The translations under genes and the position numbers were made by a program. This document shows positions 17,488 to 26,230 of a stretch of DNA of 64,000 bases, piece by piece. Below the pieces are notes generated by a model that searched no databases, was not told the origin of the DNA, and saw nothing but the letters and a program-made list of their open reading frames with translations. The stretch comes from Stieleria mannarensis. Lineage in GTDB: Bacteria > Planctomycetota > Planctomycetia > Pirellulales > Pirellulaceae. Location: the NCBI RefSeq assembly GCF_014154935.1, contig NZ_JACEHH010000024.1, positions 87,266-151,265 of the forward strand, written 5' to 3'. Position 1 is the stretch's first letter. Each line of letters begins with the position of its first letter.

Positions 17488-20400
17488 CCGCAAAACGCTG
17501 ACTCGCTTCTTGGATGAAGAAGCCGGCTCAGAAACGGCTGAGATCGCGTCGCACGTCGAACAGTGCGAGGAGTGTCAGTCGGCATTGGAGTCGCTGATGG
17601 GAGATGGATTGACGATGGACAAGGCGGGTGAGTTGCTGCGTGGTAGCGCGAGTTTTCAGCTTCCGGATCTGAAAGACGGCAAGCCGGAAGCTTGCCCCAC
17701 CTTCCTTCAATCGTCCGACGATCCCGGCTCCATCGGTCGTTTCGCCCGCTACGAAATCAAACGAATTCTCGGTCGCGGCGGCATGGGGATCGTGATGCAG
17801 GCCCTCGACACGTCGCTCGGTCGTCATTGCGCCGTGAAAGTCCTCGTTCCCGAACTGGCCAGCAGCGCCGCGTCCCGCCGGCGGTTTTCACGCGAAGCTA
17901 GAAGTGCCGCCGCCGTCGTTCATCCGCACGTCGTCCCGATTCAAACCGTCGATGAATACAACGGAATACCGTACCTGGTGATGCCGGTTGTCGAAGGCCA
18001 AAGTCTACAACAGCGAGTCGACGCGGACGGCCCGTTGTCGGTCATCGAAACCGTCCGCATCGCTTCACAGGTCGCCGAGGGTCTCGCCGCCGCCCATGAC
18101 CAGGGCCTCGTCCACCGCGACATCAAACCCGCCAACGTGTTACTGGAAAATGGCGTCGAACGAGTCCAAATCACCGACTTTGGTCTCGCCCGCGCCGTCG
18201 ACGACGCCAGCATGACTCGGTCGGGCGTGATCGCCGGCACCCCGCAATACATGTCCCCTGAACAAGCTCACGGCGACACGATCGATCACCGCAGCGATCT
18301 GTTTTCACTGGGCAGTTTGACTTACTTCATGCTCGCCGGCCGCAGCCCCTTCCGAGCCGAGACGACGATGGGCGTGCTCAATCGGATCGGCAATGACGAA
18401 CCACGCGGTATTCGGTCCATCAACGCCGATGCCCCCCAGTGGTTGGAACAAATCGTGTTGCGGCTGCTTTCCAAATCGCCCGATGATCGTTTCCAATCGG
18501 CCGCCGAAGTAGCCGAACTGCTGCAGAACTGGCATGCCCACCTGCAACAGCCGGACATCATGGTCCGTCCGCCTGAGCCGACGGCGCTAGCCGCGGGCCT
18601 GCCAACTCACACGTCGACTTTCAAGGATAGCGCCGACAGCTCACGAGGCCGATTCACCAAATGGCTGATCGCCACCGCCGCCCTCGCCTGCTTTGCAGTC
18701 CTCGCAACCGTGATCGTTCTTGAAACGAACAAAGGCACCATTCGTATCGAAAGTAATTCGCGGGCAGACGTTCCGATTCGGATCATTCAAGGCCAGAAAA
18801 TCGTCGACCAACTCAGCGTTTCTCTCGAGGGTGCCACAACACGTTTGAGCGCAGGCAACTACCGAATCGAAGTCGATGGCGAAGCAACCGACGTTCATCT
18901 CTCAGGGGATCGCGTGACGTTGAAACGCGGCGAGACTTGGTTGGCGAAGATTGATGTCCGCTTGGCAGCGGACACCGTGCGTGAATGGAACGCGTATGGC
19001 TTCGGTGATCGGAATGGCCCGAATTCAATCGACGTGGCAGTACCGAATTACCAACCAGAAAAGGCGTTCGCCACCCAGAAGCATCCCGCCGCCAAATTCG
19101 TGCCAATTCTTGGCCCGACAACGCAAGGCGGCAACGTGAGCGCCCTCGATCCTCCCAGCGAACAGGAAATCCTCCGCGTTCTAGAGTCGCAACGTCTTGC
19201 AAACGGCAACATTCCATCGATCTGGAAAACACGGCGAGAGAATCTGCGAATAACGAAAGAAAAAATCGCAGACTACATCGATCCTCCTCGCATGTACCCT
19301 CTGATTGGTCCAGCACAACTCCACCACGCACACTACAAATGCACGGTCTATTTCGATGGAAAACAAAAAATCGATCATCCAATCCCCCATTCCATTGACG
19401 AACGCGATGTAATCAAAGTGGTCTACATCGATCACAAGCATTTTCATCTGATCAGCGACGCACCATCAAGATTTCATAGTCACGGCAAGTCCCAAACAGC
19501 AGGTGCGTCAGAGGATACCAACAGCTTGACTGTCAAAGTCGAAGCGTTCAATCGCAGAATGATCGCATCTGATGGCGACGATCACCAGCCTCTGCTCACC
19601 GTCGACGAACTGCTTTCACTCAGCCGATGGAAACTGCAGACCGATAGCGAGCTCTCCGTCGAAGTCAACGATTTACTCACCGACCTTGGAATCGGACGCT
19701 ATTTGCCAGAGCAATGGATGATCGAAGGAGGTCAATCGGAGGTCGTGACGGATGATGGAGAGATCAAGATTTACACCATTGAACTGGTTAACCGTTACAC
19801 ACACTCAAAGGTTCTCGTTCGCAAACGCTACCGTGCTCCACCCGTGAACTTCCAGGCCCCCAGACAGCCCGCCGCGATTGAACGGGCAACGCCGCTGGCT
19901 GCTGCGATCACCGAGTTCAACGCGATGCATCATTCCGTCGATGGCAAACGTCAGCCGCCGCTTACTGTCGATGAAGTGCTGGCCGCGATTGTGGATTGGA
20001 ACTCGCGACGCAATGAAGCTTCGGTTGACAACAAAACCTTCGCGAGCTTTCAAGAGATCGCACTGACTCACCAAATTCCAGACGGGGCGAAACTGGCAGT
20101 AATTCCGAGTTTCGGGAGCCTAGACGGTGACACCTTCAGGATTTGGTCGGTGCGAATCGTGATGCCTCAAGTCGCAAAGCCCGGCCACACCGATGCGTTT
20201 CTAATACGTCAGCAGTACATTTCGGTCGACTCGGCGACGGACGGTGTGGTCCATTGGGGCAAGCCAAATGACGTGGGCTTGCAAGCGGGTGTTCGGTTGA
20301 TCCCGGGCCAGCGGTCCTATCAAGTTGGTCAATCGATCAAAACGGAATTCGTCTATCGCAGCATCTCTGGCAAAGCGATTGACGTCACGATTCCGAACAT

Positions 20401-21280
20401 CTTCTCGCATCAAAAGCTGATCGCGAAGGACGCAAACGGAAATGCCCTCGATGTTGTTGAAGTTGAAGACATGACAATCGGCGGCGCGGTGGAAACCGAA
20501 ATCGGCGAGAAGCCAACGGTCAAGCGTGGAAAGCCACTTGCCCTCGGATACATCACGCCGGTTTGGGGTTTTGATATCGGCAAAGGACATCCAGCGGAGA
20601 CCAATCTCACCGTCACCGACGGACTTGAGTGTTTCTTGACTTATGTGGTCAGCGATCTCGATGGCGGCGAATTGCAGACGGGCGAAGTGGTGTTCGAGGT
20701 CGCAGGGCACAAGACTGACACGTCGTTAGGCTTCGACACAAGTGCATTGCAGCCCGGCGCGGATGAATCGAGAGCTGAACCCGCCGAGCCGAACCCAGCT
20801 TTCGCCACTCCCCATTCGCTGATGACGTATTACACCGACTGTCAGTTTCGTGACGACGAGTTGCAGGACGTGCAGCGCAACAAGGCTGACGAACTCGAAG
20901 CGTTACTCGCTCGGTCGATGATCGACAACGCGCCCACGATCGCCAAGGCAGGGCTGTCTCAAGCCGCCGCCAGCATTCGCGAGCGACTTCAAGGCGATGA
21001 ATCTCGCGAGCCGACGCAAAACGAGCTGATCCTGACCGCGGCTACGCCTTCGATGTTAAAGAATCCTCGCCAGTTCGTGCTGGAATTCGACGCGTCTGAC
21101 GAAGCCGTTCCTGACGAAGCCAAAAGGCCAAAGCGACGGAAGAAATACGAGATCGAAACCGACGCGAAGGGCGTTCGGGCCATTGATGTCAATGAACGCA
21201 GCCGCATGGAACTGAAGAAGATCGACGGTCGATGGTGGATCGACGATCCCTGGGCGGAAGACGAGGAAACAGGGTTTTGA
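17465..21280 (+). CDS. Zinc-finger Ser/Thr kinase with membrane anchor and periplasmic extension
   Basis: A 1271-residue one-pass protein. Residues 1-45 hold an anti-sigma-like zinc-binding motif (HVEQCEEC). Residues about 96-345 are a full Hanks kinase: GRGGMGIVMQ, VKV lysine near 125, HRDIKPAN (217-224), DFGLAR and GTPQYMSPEQ. A membrane helix follows at about 399-419. The remaining 850 residues should lie in the periplasm and include two related segments: each begins with FN, then Q(P)PLLTVDELL or QPPLTVDEVL, and ends VRKRY or IRQQY. The ATG at 17465 overlaps the sigma gene by 23 bases and has AGGA upstream; the longer frame inside the sigma gene is discarded. The layout suggests a sensor passing a periplasmic signal to the ECF factor. 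Confidence 0.9.
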   Translation: MIARFHYDRKTLTRFLDEEAGSETAEIASHVEQCEECQSALESLMGDGLTMDKAGELLRGSASFQLPDLKDGKPEACPTFLQSSDDPGSIGRFARYEIKRILGRGGMGIVMQALDTSLGRHCAVKVLVPELASSAASRRRFSREARSAAAVVHPHVVPIQTVDEYNGIPYLVMPVVEGQSLQQRVDADGPLSVIETVRIASQVAEGLAAAHDQGLVHRDIKPANVLLENGVERVQITDFGLARAVDDASMTRSGVIAGTPQYMSPEQAHGDTIDHRSDLFSLGSLTYFMLAGRSPFRAETTMGVLNRIGNDEPRGIRSINADAPQWLEQIVLRLLSKSPDDRFQSAAEVAELLQNWHAHLQQPDIMVRPPEPTALAAGLPTHTSTFKDSADSSRGRFTKWLIATAALACFAVLATVIVLETNKGTIRIESNSRADVPIRIIQGQKIVDQLSVSLEGATTRLSAGNYRIEVDGEATDVHLSGDRVTLKRGETWLAKIDVRLAADTVREWNAYGFGDRNGPNSIDVAVPNYQPEKAFATQKHPAAKFVPILGPTTQGGNVSALDPPSEQEILRVLESQRLANGNIPSIWKTRRENLRITKEKIADYIDPPRMYPLIGPAQLHHAHYKCTVYFDGKQKIDHPIPHSIDERDVIKVVYIDHKHFHLISDAPSRFHSHGKSQTAGASEDTNSLTVKVEAFNRRMIASDGDDHQPLLTVDELLSLSRWKLQTDSELSVEVNDLLTDLGIGRYLPEQWMIEGGQSEVVTDDGEIKIYTIELVNRYTHSKVLVRKRYRAPPVNFQAPRQPAAIERATPLAAAITEFNAMHHSVDGKRQPPLTVDEVLAAIVDWNSRRNEASVDNKTFASFQEIALTHQIPDGAKLAVIPSFGSLDGDTFRIWSVRIVMPQVAKPGHTDAFLIRQQYISVDSATDGVVHWGKPNDVGLQAGVRLIPGQRSYQVGQSIKTEFVYRSISGKAIDVTIPNIFSHQKLIAKDANGNALDVVEVEDMTIGGAVETEIGEKPTVKRGKPLALGYITPVWGFDIGKGHPAETNLTVTDGLECFLTYVVSDLDGGELQTGEVVFEVAGHKTDTSLGFDTSALQPGADESRAEPAEPNPAFATPHSLMTYYTDCQFRDDELQDVQRNKADELEALLARSMIDNAPTIAKAGLSQAAASIRERLQGDESREPTQNELILTAATPSMLKNPRQFVLEFDASDEAVPDEAKRPKRRKKYEIETDAKGVRAIDVNERSRMELKKIDGRWWIDDPWAEDEETGF
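17678..17700. repeat. Palindromic repeat inside the kinase coding sequence
   Basis: GGCAAGCCGGAAGCTTGCC then CCAC lies in the linker between zinc finger and kinase domain and is translated GKPEACPT. It matches the GTGGGGTAAGC-type palindromes found between genes (16514, 22233, 22281). It appears to be a repeat that entered the gene and stayed in frame. Confidence 0.55.
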
Positions 21281-21409
21281 AACTAGGAATATGTGCTTCA
21301 CTGCGTTGCCACGTCAAAGGTGTGTTTCAGGGAATGACGCTGTGACTGATGTGCGTGGGTGTTATAGTGTCAGAGCAGACAGCCCTTTCTCCGGCAATGG
21401 AAAATCCCG

Positions 21410-22042
21410 ATGACGATCGCTTCTCATCTCGAAGATGCTGAACAGCGTGTGACGCTTGGCAACGTTTCGTGGCAGACATACGTGGACCTGTGCGAGAGTG
21501 CGGACAATCCGCGTGGCCGGCTGACGTACGATCAAGGAGAACTGGAAATCATGTCACCTTCTTACTTGCACGAAAACGTTGGCCGTCTGATCGGACGCAT
21601 GATCGAAATGTTCACGTTTCATCACCAGATCGAAATTCACAGTGCGAAATCAACAACCTTCAAACGCGAACGTAAACAAAGAGGGTTTGAGGCAGATGAG
21701 AGTTACTATATTTCTCACGCGTCAGCCATACACGGGATCAGCCACGTCGACCTGGAAGTTCATCCGCCACCGGATCTCGTGATCGAAGTAGACATCAGCC
21801 GCAGTTCGAGTCTGAAGATGCGCGTCTTCGCTGGACTCGGAGTCGGAGAAGTCTGGTGTTTCGATGGAGAAAAGGTCATTGTGTATCGACTCAGCGGAGA
21901 CGCCTACGAAGTCTGTGGAACGAGCACGGAACTGCCCCGTTTTCCGCTCACTTTGATGAATACTCTGCTAACGCAACGCAGCGAACTGAGTGAACATGAA
22001 ATGATTTCCCGTTTTGTGAAGTCAATGGATAGTGAGAGATGA
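21410..22042 (+). CDS. Uma2-family (DUF820) putative endonuclease
   Basis: A 210-residue protein of the Uma2 family, whose fold is a PD-(D/E)XK nuclease. The core is visible as a Glu-rich strand (YDQGELEIMSPSYLHENV), then PPPDLVIEVDIS with the catalytic-type Asp and Glu, and VGEVWCFDGEKVIVYRL. Biological role is unknown for most of the family; they are abundant in cyanobacteria and planctomycetes, often in many copies. It stands alone after the large kinase gene and is followed by a decayed kinase fragment and repeats, so this may be a gene-turnover spot. Confidence 0.85.
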   Translation: MTIASHLEDAEQRVTLGNVSWQTYVDLCESADNPRGRLTYDQGELEIMSPSYLHENVGRLIGRMIEMFTFHHQIEIHSAKSTTFKRERKQRGFEADESYYISHASAIHGISHVDLEVHPPPDLVIEVDISRSSSLKMRVFAGLGVGEVWCFDGEKVIVYRLSGDAYEVCGTSTELPRFPLTLMNTLLTQRSELSEHEMISRFVKSMDSER

Positions 22043-22100
22043 AATTTGCGGCGAAGCCGCCTTCAGAGCGTTCAGGATACATCTTTCGCATCGCCTTCGT

Positions 22101-22211
22101 GGGGCGCATCGGTTTCAGCACAATCCCCATGCCGCCCTGGCCGATCACACTTTCAATCTCATAGCGACCGAGTCGACCCAGCAACTCGGCGTGGCGGAGC
22201 GGCCTGAGCAT
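22101..22211 (-). pseudogene. Remnant of a Ser/Thr kinase N-lobe
   Basis: On the minus strand about 37 codons read MLRPLRHAELLGRLGRYEIE then SVIGQGGMGIVLKP, the glycine-rich loop of a planctomycete Hanks kinase preceded by its usual linker. The similarity stops right after the loop; no catalytic loop or DFG follows, and the frame runs into unrelated sequence. It lies between the Uma2 gene and mgtE, and a dispersed palindrome sits just upstream of it. A broken kinase gene is the simplest reading. Confidence 0.7.
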
Positions 22212-22232
22212 CGTGTTGCGAACGCCCTTCGC

Positions 22233-22256
22233 GTTGGGTAAGCATCCTGCTTGCCA
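22233..22256. repeat. Dispersed palindrome, GTAAGCATCCTGCTTGCC family, copy 2
   Basis: GTTGGGTAAGCATCCTGCTT then GCCA, differing from the copy at 16514-16537 at a single base in the core 24. It directly abuts the kinase remnant. Confidence 0.75.
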
Positions 22257-22280
22257 TGCGGTATTTTCTTGGGGGGGGAA

Positions 22281-22304
22281 CCGCAAGCCGGAGGCTTACG
22301 CGAC
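22281..22304 (-). repeat. Palindrome next to the mgtE stop codon
   Basis: On the minus strand GTCGCGTAAGCCTCCGGCTT then GCGG: AAGCCTCCGGCTT hairpin, the same architecture as the GTAAGC family. It starts three bases beyond the mgtE stop and may act as a 3'-end hairpin. Confidence 0.55.
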
Positions 22305-22307
22305 AGT

Positions 22308-23756
22308 TCAGGCCACCAGGCGCGAGAGCAGCAGTGTGGCTAGGCCCAGGACAAAGAAAAAACCGCACATGTCTGTCACCGTGGTTAGCAACGGACCACT
22401 CGCGACAGCGGGGTCAAACCCGAATCGCTTGAGCACCAGCGGGACCACACCGCCGATCGAAACGGCGACCAGCGTGTTGGCGAACAAGGCAACGCCGACG
22501 ACCAGTCCCAAGTAGCCATTGCCGTCAAAAATCACCGCGCAAATCGCGACCAGCAGTCCCAGCACCGCGCCGTTGATCAATCCCACCGAGACCTCTTTCC
22601 ACCAGACACGGAAGACTTCCGCGGGCCGCACCAGCCCGAGTGAAAGTTCACGCATGCTGACCGCGACCGCCTGGTTGCCGCTACAGCCGCTCATGTCGCT
22701 GATGATCGGCAGGAACACAGCCAACGCGATCACCGCTTGCAGGGTTTCTTGAAAGTAAGCGATCACCGCGGCGGCACCGATGTTTAGCAAGATGTTGATA
22801 CTCAACCAACTCAACCGACGGCGGGCACGTAACCACAGCGGCATCGAACGCAGTTCTTCGCCACCGACGATCCCCTGGCTTTTCAGGTAGTCGCTTTCGG
22901 CCGCACGTGTTTCTTCGTAATTGACCGCTTCGCGGTGCAGGATTCCCAGCAACCGCCCACCGCCGTCGACCACTGGGACGCCCAGGAAGTGATGGGCATC
23001 GAACAATTCGATCAGGTCATCCAGCGGCGTCGTGTCGAGCACCGAGATCGGATCGGTGATCATCAGCTCGGACAATTTGGACCCGCGGCGGACGAACAGC
23101 AGGTTTTGCATCGGCAGCACGCCGACCAGCGCGCCGTCGTGGTCGCACACGTAGGCGTAACGGACATCAAAATCGCTGTAGATGTCGGCGTTCTTGTTCA
23201 GCTCTGCGATCACATCGGCGACCGTCATGTCGGGAGTGAAGCGGAGCATTTCCAGGACCATCATCCCGCCGGCGACGTCATCCTCGTAGGACGCCAGCTG
23301 GCGGGCGGCGTCGGCTTCAACGACCGGCAGCACGTTTAAAATGGCCGCCGCCTGCTGGTCACTCAAATCGCCCAGCACGTCGGCCTGTTCGTCGCTGGGC
23401 AACTCCTGGACGATCGCCGCTGCGGTGTCCGGTTCCAGCGACGCGATCGCATCGGCCGCCTGGACTTCCGGCAATGCCGCGATCAAATCTGCGGCGTCTT
23501 CCGCGTCGAGTTTCTCCAGGACCTGGACGCGGTGGGTTTCGTCCAACCGGCTCAGGGCGAGTGCCTGATCGGTCGTCGTCAGCTCCGACAGAAACTCTTC
23601 CAGACTCTCCGGATCGCCCTGTTCGGCCAGACGCGTCAGTTCTTCCCAGGGGCGATCGGAAACAAGCGTCTCGCCGTCTTGCGAATCGAATTCGCCGTGC
23701 GCATCGATGGTGTCCGGTTCGTTGGGTGTCTTCACGGTTCCAGCCTTTCTAGTCAA
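22308..23756 (-). CDS. mgtE: Magnesium transporter MgtE
   Basis: MgtE is a dimeric Mg2+ channel gated by cytosolic Mg2+. The 482 residues hold the expected parts: an N-domain of helical repeats (VLEKLDAEDAADLIAALP, QELPSDEQADVLGDLSDQQ), two CBS domains (MITDPISVLDTTPLDDLIELF to HHFLGVPVVDGGGRLLGI), and a five-helix pore domain from about residue 320 with the family signature DMSGCSGNQAVAVSMREL and a VGVALFANTLVAVSIGGVVPLVLKRFG stretch. Length is slightly above the usual 450 because of an acidic N-terminal extension. It is the last gene of a minus-strand run with corA and two glutamate-receptor-like channels, 207 bp after corA, so it may be read from that transcript or its own. Confidence 0.95.
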   Translation of the reverse strand: MTRKAGTVKTPNEPDTIDAHGEFDSQDGETLVSDRPWEELTRLAEQGDPESLEEFLSELTTTDQALALSRLDETHRVQVLEKLDAEDAADLIAALPEVQAADAIASLEPDTAAAIVQELPSDEQADVLGDLSDQQAAAILNVLPVVEADAARQLASYEDDVAGGMMVLEMLRFTPDMTVADVIAELNKNADIYSDFDVRYAYVCDHDGALVGVLPMQNLLFVRRGSKLSELMITDPISVLDTTPLDDLIELFDAHHFLGVPVVDGGGRLLGILHREAVNYEETRAAESDYLKSQGIVGGEELRSMPLWLRARRRLSWLSINILLNIGAAAVIAYFQETLQAVIALAVFLPIISDMSGCSGNQAVAVSMRELSLGLVRPAEVFRVWWKEVSVGLINGAVLGLLVAICAVIFDGNGYLGLVVGVALFANTLVAVSIGGVVPLVLKRFGFDPAVASGPLLTTVTDMCGFFFVLGLATLLLSRLVA

Positions 23757-23845
23757 TCGGTCGAGGGGGCTGTCAGTCTGACGCGGATTCGTGTGCTGGC
23801 AAGTCGCGTTGTGCCGGGGGGAGGAAGAAGATCAGGGGCTCGACA

Positions 23846-23868
23846 GTGGGATAGGCTTCCAGCCTGTC
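23846..23868 (+). repeat. Dispersed palindrome, GTGGGATAGGCTTCCAGCC family
   Basis: GTGGGATAGGCTTCCAGCC then TGTC, identical over 23 bases to 45615-45637. It lies in the 207-bp corA-mgtE gap, which also has an AGCCCGGAAGGGC hairpin at about 23925. Confidence 0.8.
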
Positions 23869-23963
23869 AAAATCTTCACCTCGTCCCGAGACTGGGGATA
23901 AGCCGGTCGCCTAAACGACCGTGACAGCCCGGAAGGGCCATCGTACATCGAGGTGATTCCACA

Positions 23964-25046
23964 TCAGCCCCGGCCGATCCAGCCTTTTCTCCAGAAGAAG
24001 AACAGCATGCCGACGCAGGTGAGGGTCATCACCAGCCACAGCATCGGGTAGGAATAGCGATAATGCAGTTCCGGCATGTGTTCGAAGTTCATGCCGTAGA
24101 TGCCGGCCATGAACGTCAACGGAATGAACAAGCTGGCCATGATGGTCAGCACCTTCATCACGTCGTTGGTTCGGTTGGCGACCGACGACAGATAGGTGTT
24201 CATCAATCCCGTCGCCATCTCGCGATACATTTCGGCGACCTCCGACGTCTGGATACAGTGGTCATGGGTGTCTCTCAGGTACAGACGCACGTCTTCGCCG
24301 ATCAGCGCATAATCCCCTCGGACGAGCGAGTTGACCGCCTCGCGTTGCGGCCAGACGGCGCGGCGGAGATTGATCAGCTGGTTTTTCAGGGTGTTCAGCT
24401 CGGCCAAAACCGCCGGCGAGGGGTTACGAATCACTTCGTCCTCCATCGCCTCCAAATCGTCGCCGACCCCTTCGAGTACCGGATAGTACCCGTCCACGAT
24501 CGTGTCGGCGATCGCGTAGGCCAGGTAATCGGCCCCACGCCCGCGAATGATCCCCTTGCCGCTCTTGATCCGTTTCCGCACCGGGTCCAGGATGTCTCCG
24601 TAGCGTTCTTGAAACGTGATCACGTAGTTGTCCGCCAGCACGATGCTGACTTGTTCCATGTCGACGCGATAGCGTGACTGTTCCTCGGGGTCTTTCAGAC
24701 GCACCATTCGAACGACGATCAACAGTTGGTCGTCATACAGTTCCGTCTTGGGTCGTTGGGGGACGTTGACGACATCTTCCAACAGCAACGGGTGCAGCGA
24801 AAAGATCGATCCGATCTTGTTCATCACGGACCGATCGCCGAAGCCTTGCACGTCGATCCATCCGACCGTCTCAGGTTTTAGAAACTCGGGCAATCGATCC
24901 AGGTCTTCGATCAGCTGGTCGTCAACGCCCTGGGGATTGTAGAAAATGCCTCGGACCACCGGCCGCGGCGATTGCTTGGAAATCACCAGGGTGCCGGGAC
25001 GGGCGCCGACGCGGGTGTATCGTTTCTTGAAGATGCCGGGACTCAT
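23964..25046 (-). CDS. corA: Magnesium/cobalt transporter CorA
   Basis: CorA forms a pentameric Mg2+ (also Co2+, Ni2+) channel in the inner membrane. The 360-residue protein has the large cytosolic domain (LLLEDVVNVPQRPKTELYDD, VSIVLADNYVITFQERYGD), two C-terminal membrane helices, and the signature YGMNF between them; it ends in the positively charged tail WRKGWIGRG. ATG 25046 is chosen because AGGAAGGGG stands three bases before it. The upstream channel gene stops at 25100, 54 bp before this start, giving tight operon spacing. Along with mgtE it gives two unrelated Mg2+ uptake systems in one cluster. Confidence 0.95.
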   Translation of the reverse strand: MSPGIFKKRYTRVGARPGTLVISKQSPRPVVRGIFYNPQGVDDQLIEDLDRLPEFLKPETVGWIDVQGFGDRSVMNKIGSIFSLHPLLLEDVVNVPQRPKTELYDDQLLIVVRMVRLKDPEEQSRYRVDMEQVSIVLADNYVITFQERYGDILDPVRKRIKSGKGIIRGRGADYLAYAIADTIVDGYYPVLEGVGDDLEAMEDEVIRNPSPAVLAELNTLKNQLINLRRAVWPQREAVNSLVRGDYALIGEDVRLYLRDTHDHCIQTSEVAEMYREMATGLMNTYLSSVANRTNDVMKVLTIMASLFIPLTFMAGIYGMNFEHMPELHYRYSYPMLWLVMTLTCVGMLFFFWRKGWIGRG

Positions 25047-25099
25047 GAACCCCTTCCTGGTATTGAATGTCGATGACCACGAACCAGACCATCGTCGCA

Positions 25100-26230
25100 C
25101 TACTGGTCGCTACCCAGGTAGCCTTGCACGGTGTCTTCCCAGTCGGTCAAGGATGTCTGGTGGAGTAGACTGCGATTGATCGGTTCACGCAATGGACTGT
25201 CGCTGGGAAGGGCAAAGGCGTAACTTTGACGCTCGAACGTGACCGGCAGCACGAACAGATTGCTCGCCTCGGCTTGGAAGACCAGGTGTCGAAGGATCGG
25301 CGCGTCGTAGACCACCGCGTCGATGCGTCCTTGGTCCAGATTCTCGAGTGCCGCTTCGACGCTCTGGTAGGACCGGAAACGGATGTGATGGGAACGCAAG
25401 TAGTCCGCCGAGGTGGACCCCGCGACCGTGGCGACTTTGACACGCGGCAGGTCGGCCGGCCCGGCGACCCGCGAACGCAGTTGGTCGACCGTCAACACCG
25501 ACGTGACCGCCGCGGTGAAGCTGGCGATGATGAACAGACCGGCGAACATCCAAATCAATCCGATCAGCCGGCCCGGCAACGTCCGGGGAACCTTGTCACC
25601 GTAGCCCACCGTGGTCAGCGTCACCGCCGCCCACCACAACCCCGCACCGATCCCCCGCACGACGCCGTACTGGAAGTCGCCGCCGCGGTGTTTGCGTTCG
25701 AAAAAATAAACCGCGATCGCGCTGATCAGCATCGCCAGCAGCAATCCCGCCAGAATCCGCAGGAAGGTGGGCGAAAGCACCGCCTGCAGGATCCCCGGCC
25801 ACGCCGGTCTCCGCTGCGTGCGGCCGAGTGCGATTCCCAGTCCGGAGGTGAAGAACGCGTGGGTGAAATCCATCCGTTTCTCACGTTCGGCATTGACGGT
25901 GATGGCCGCCACCGCGATGTCCACCCGGCCGGATTCCACCGCGTCGAGCATCTCGTCCAGCGAGAGCGACTGGTAGCGAAGTTGAATCTGATGCCCCGAT
26001 TCCACTTCCAAGTCCGTTTTGATCTTTTCAATCAGGTCGATGCTGATGCCCTGCCAACGACCGTCGGCCTGTTCCATGGCAAACGGCGGGACGCTGCGAC
26101 TGGCCACCGTCAGCGTATCGGGGATTTCGATCGTCGCCGGCGGATCGGCCGGCTGGGAACGCGCCACCGGCATCGAGATCTGACACCCCAACATGACCGC
26201 GAGCAGCGCCGCGATTGGTCGGCCGATCAT
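25100..26230 (-). CDS. GluR0-type ligand-gated potassium channel
   Basis: A 376-residue prokaryotic relative of ionotropic glutamate receptors. After a signal peptide (MIGRPIAALLAVMLGCQISM), a periplasmic binding-protein-3 domain (starting TLTVASRSVPPFAM) is split by a pore unit: helix 1 at about 155-175, a pore loop TLTTVGYGDKVP with the K+ selectivity filter TVGYGD (about 207-212), and helix 2 (LIGLIWMFAGLFIIASFTAAVTSVL). The second binding lobe follows (VATVAGSTSADYLRSH to GRIDAVVYDAP). This is the GluR0 plan, an amino-acid-gated K+ channel; the ligand here is unknown. Its ATG overlaps the stop of the upstream paralogue by four bases (ATGA). Confidence 0.9.
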   Translation of the reverse strand: MIGRPIAALLAVMLGCQISMPVARSQPADPPATIEIPDTLTVASRSVPPFAMEQADGRWQGISIDLIEKIKTDLEVESGHQIQLRYQSLSLDEMLDAVESGRVDIAVAAITVNAEREKRMDFTHAFFTSGLGIALGRTQRRPAWPGILQAVLSPTFLRILAGLLLAMLISAIAVYFFERKHRGGDFQYGVVRGIGAGLWWAAVTLTTVGYGDKVPRTLPGRLIGLIWMFAGLFIIASFTAAVTSVLTVDQLRSRVAGPADLPRVKVATVAGSTSADYLRSHHIRFRSYQSVEAALENLDQGRIDAVVYDAPILRHLVFQAEASNLFVLPVTFERQSYAFALPSDSPLREPINRSLLHQTSLTDWEDTVQGYLGSDQ

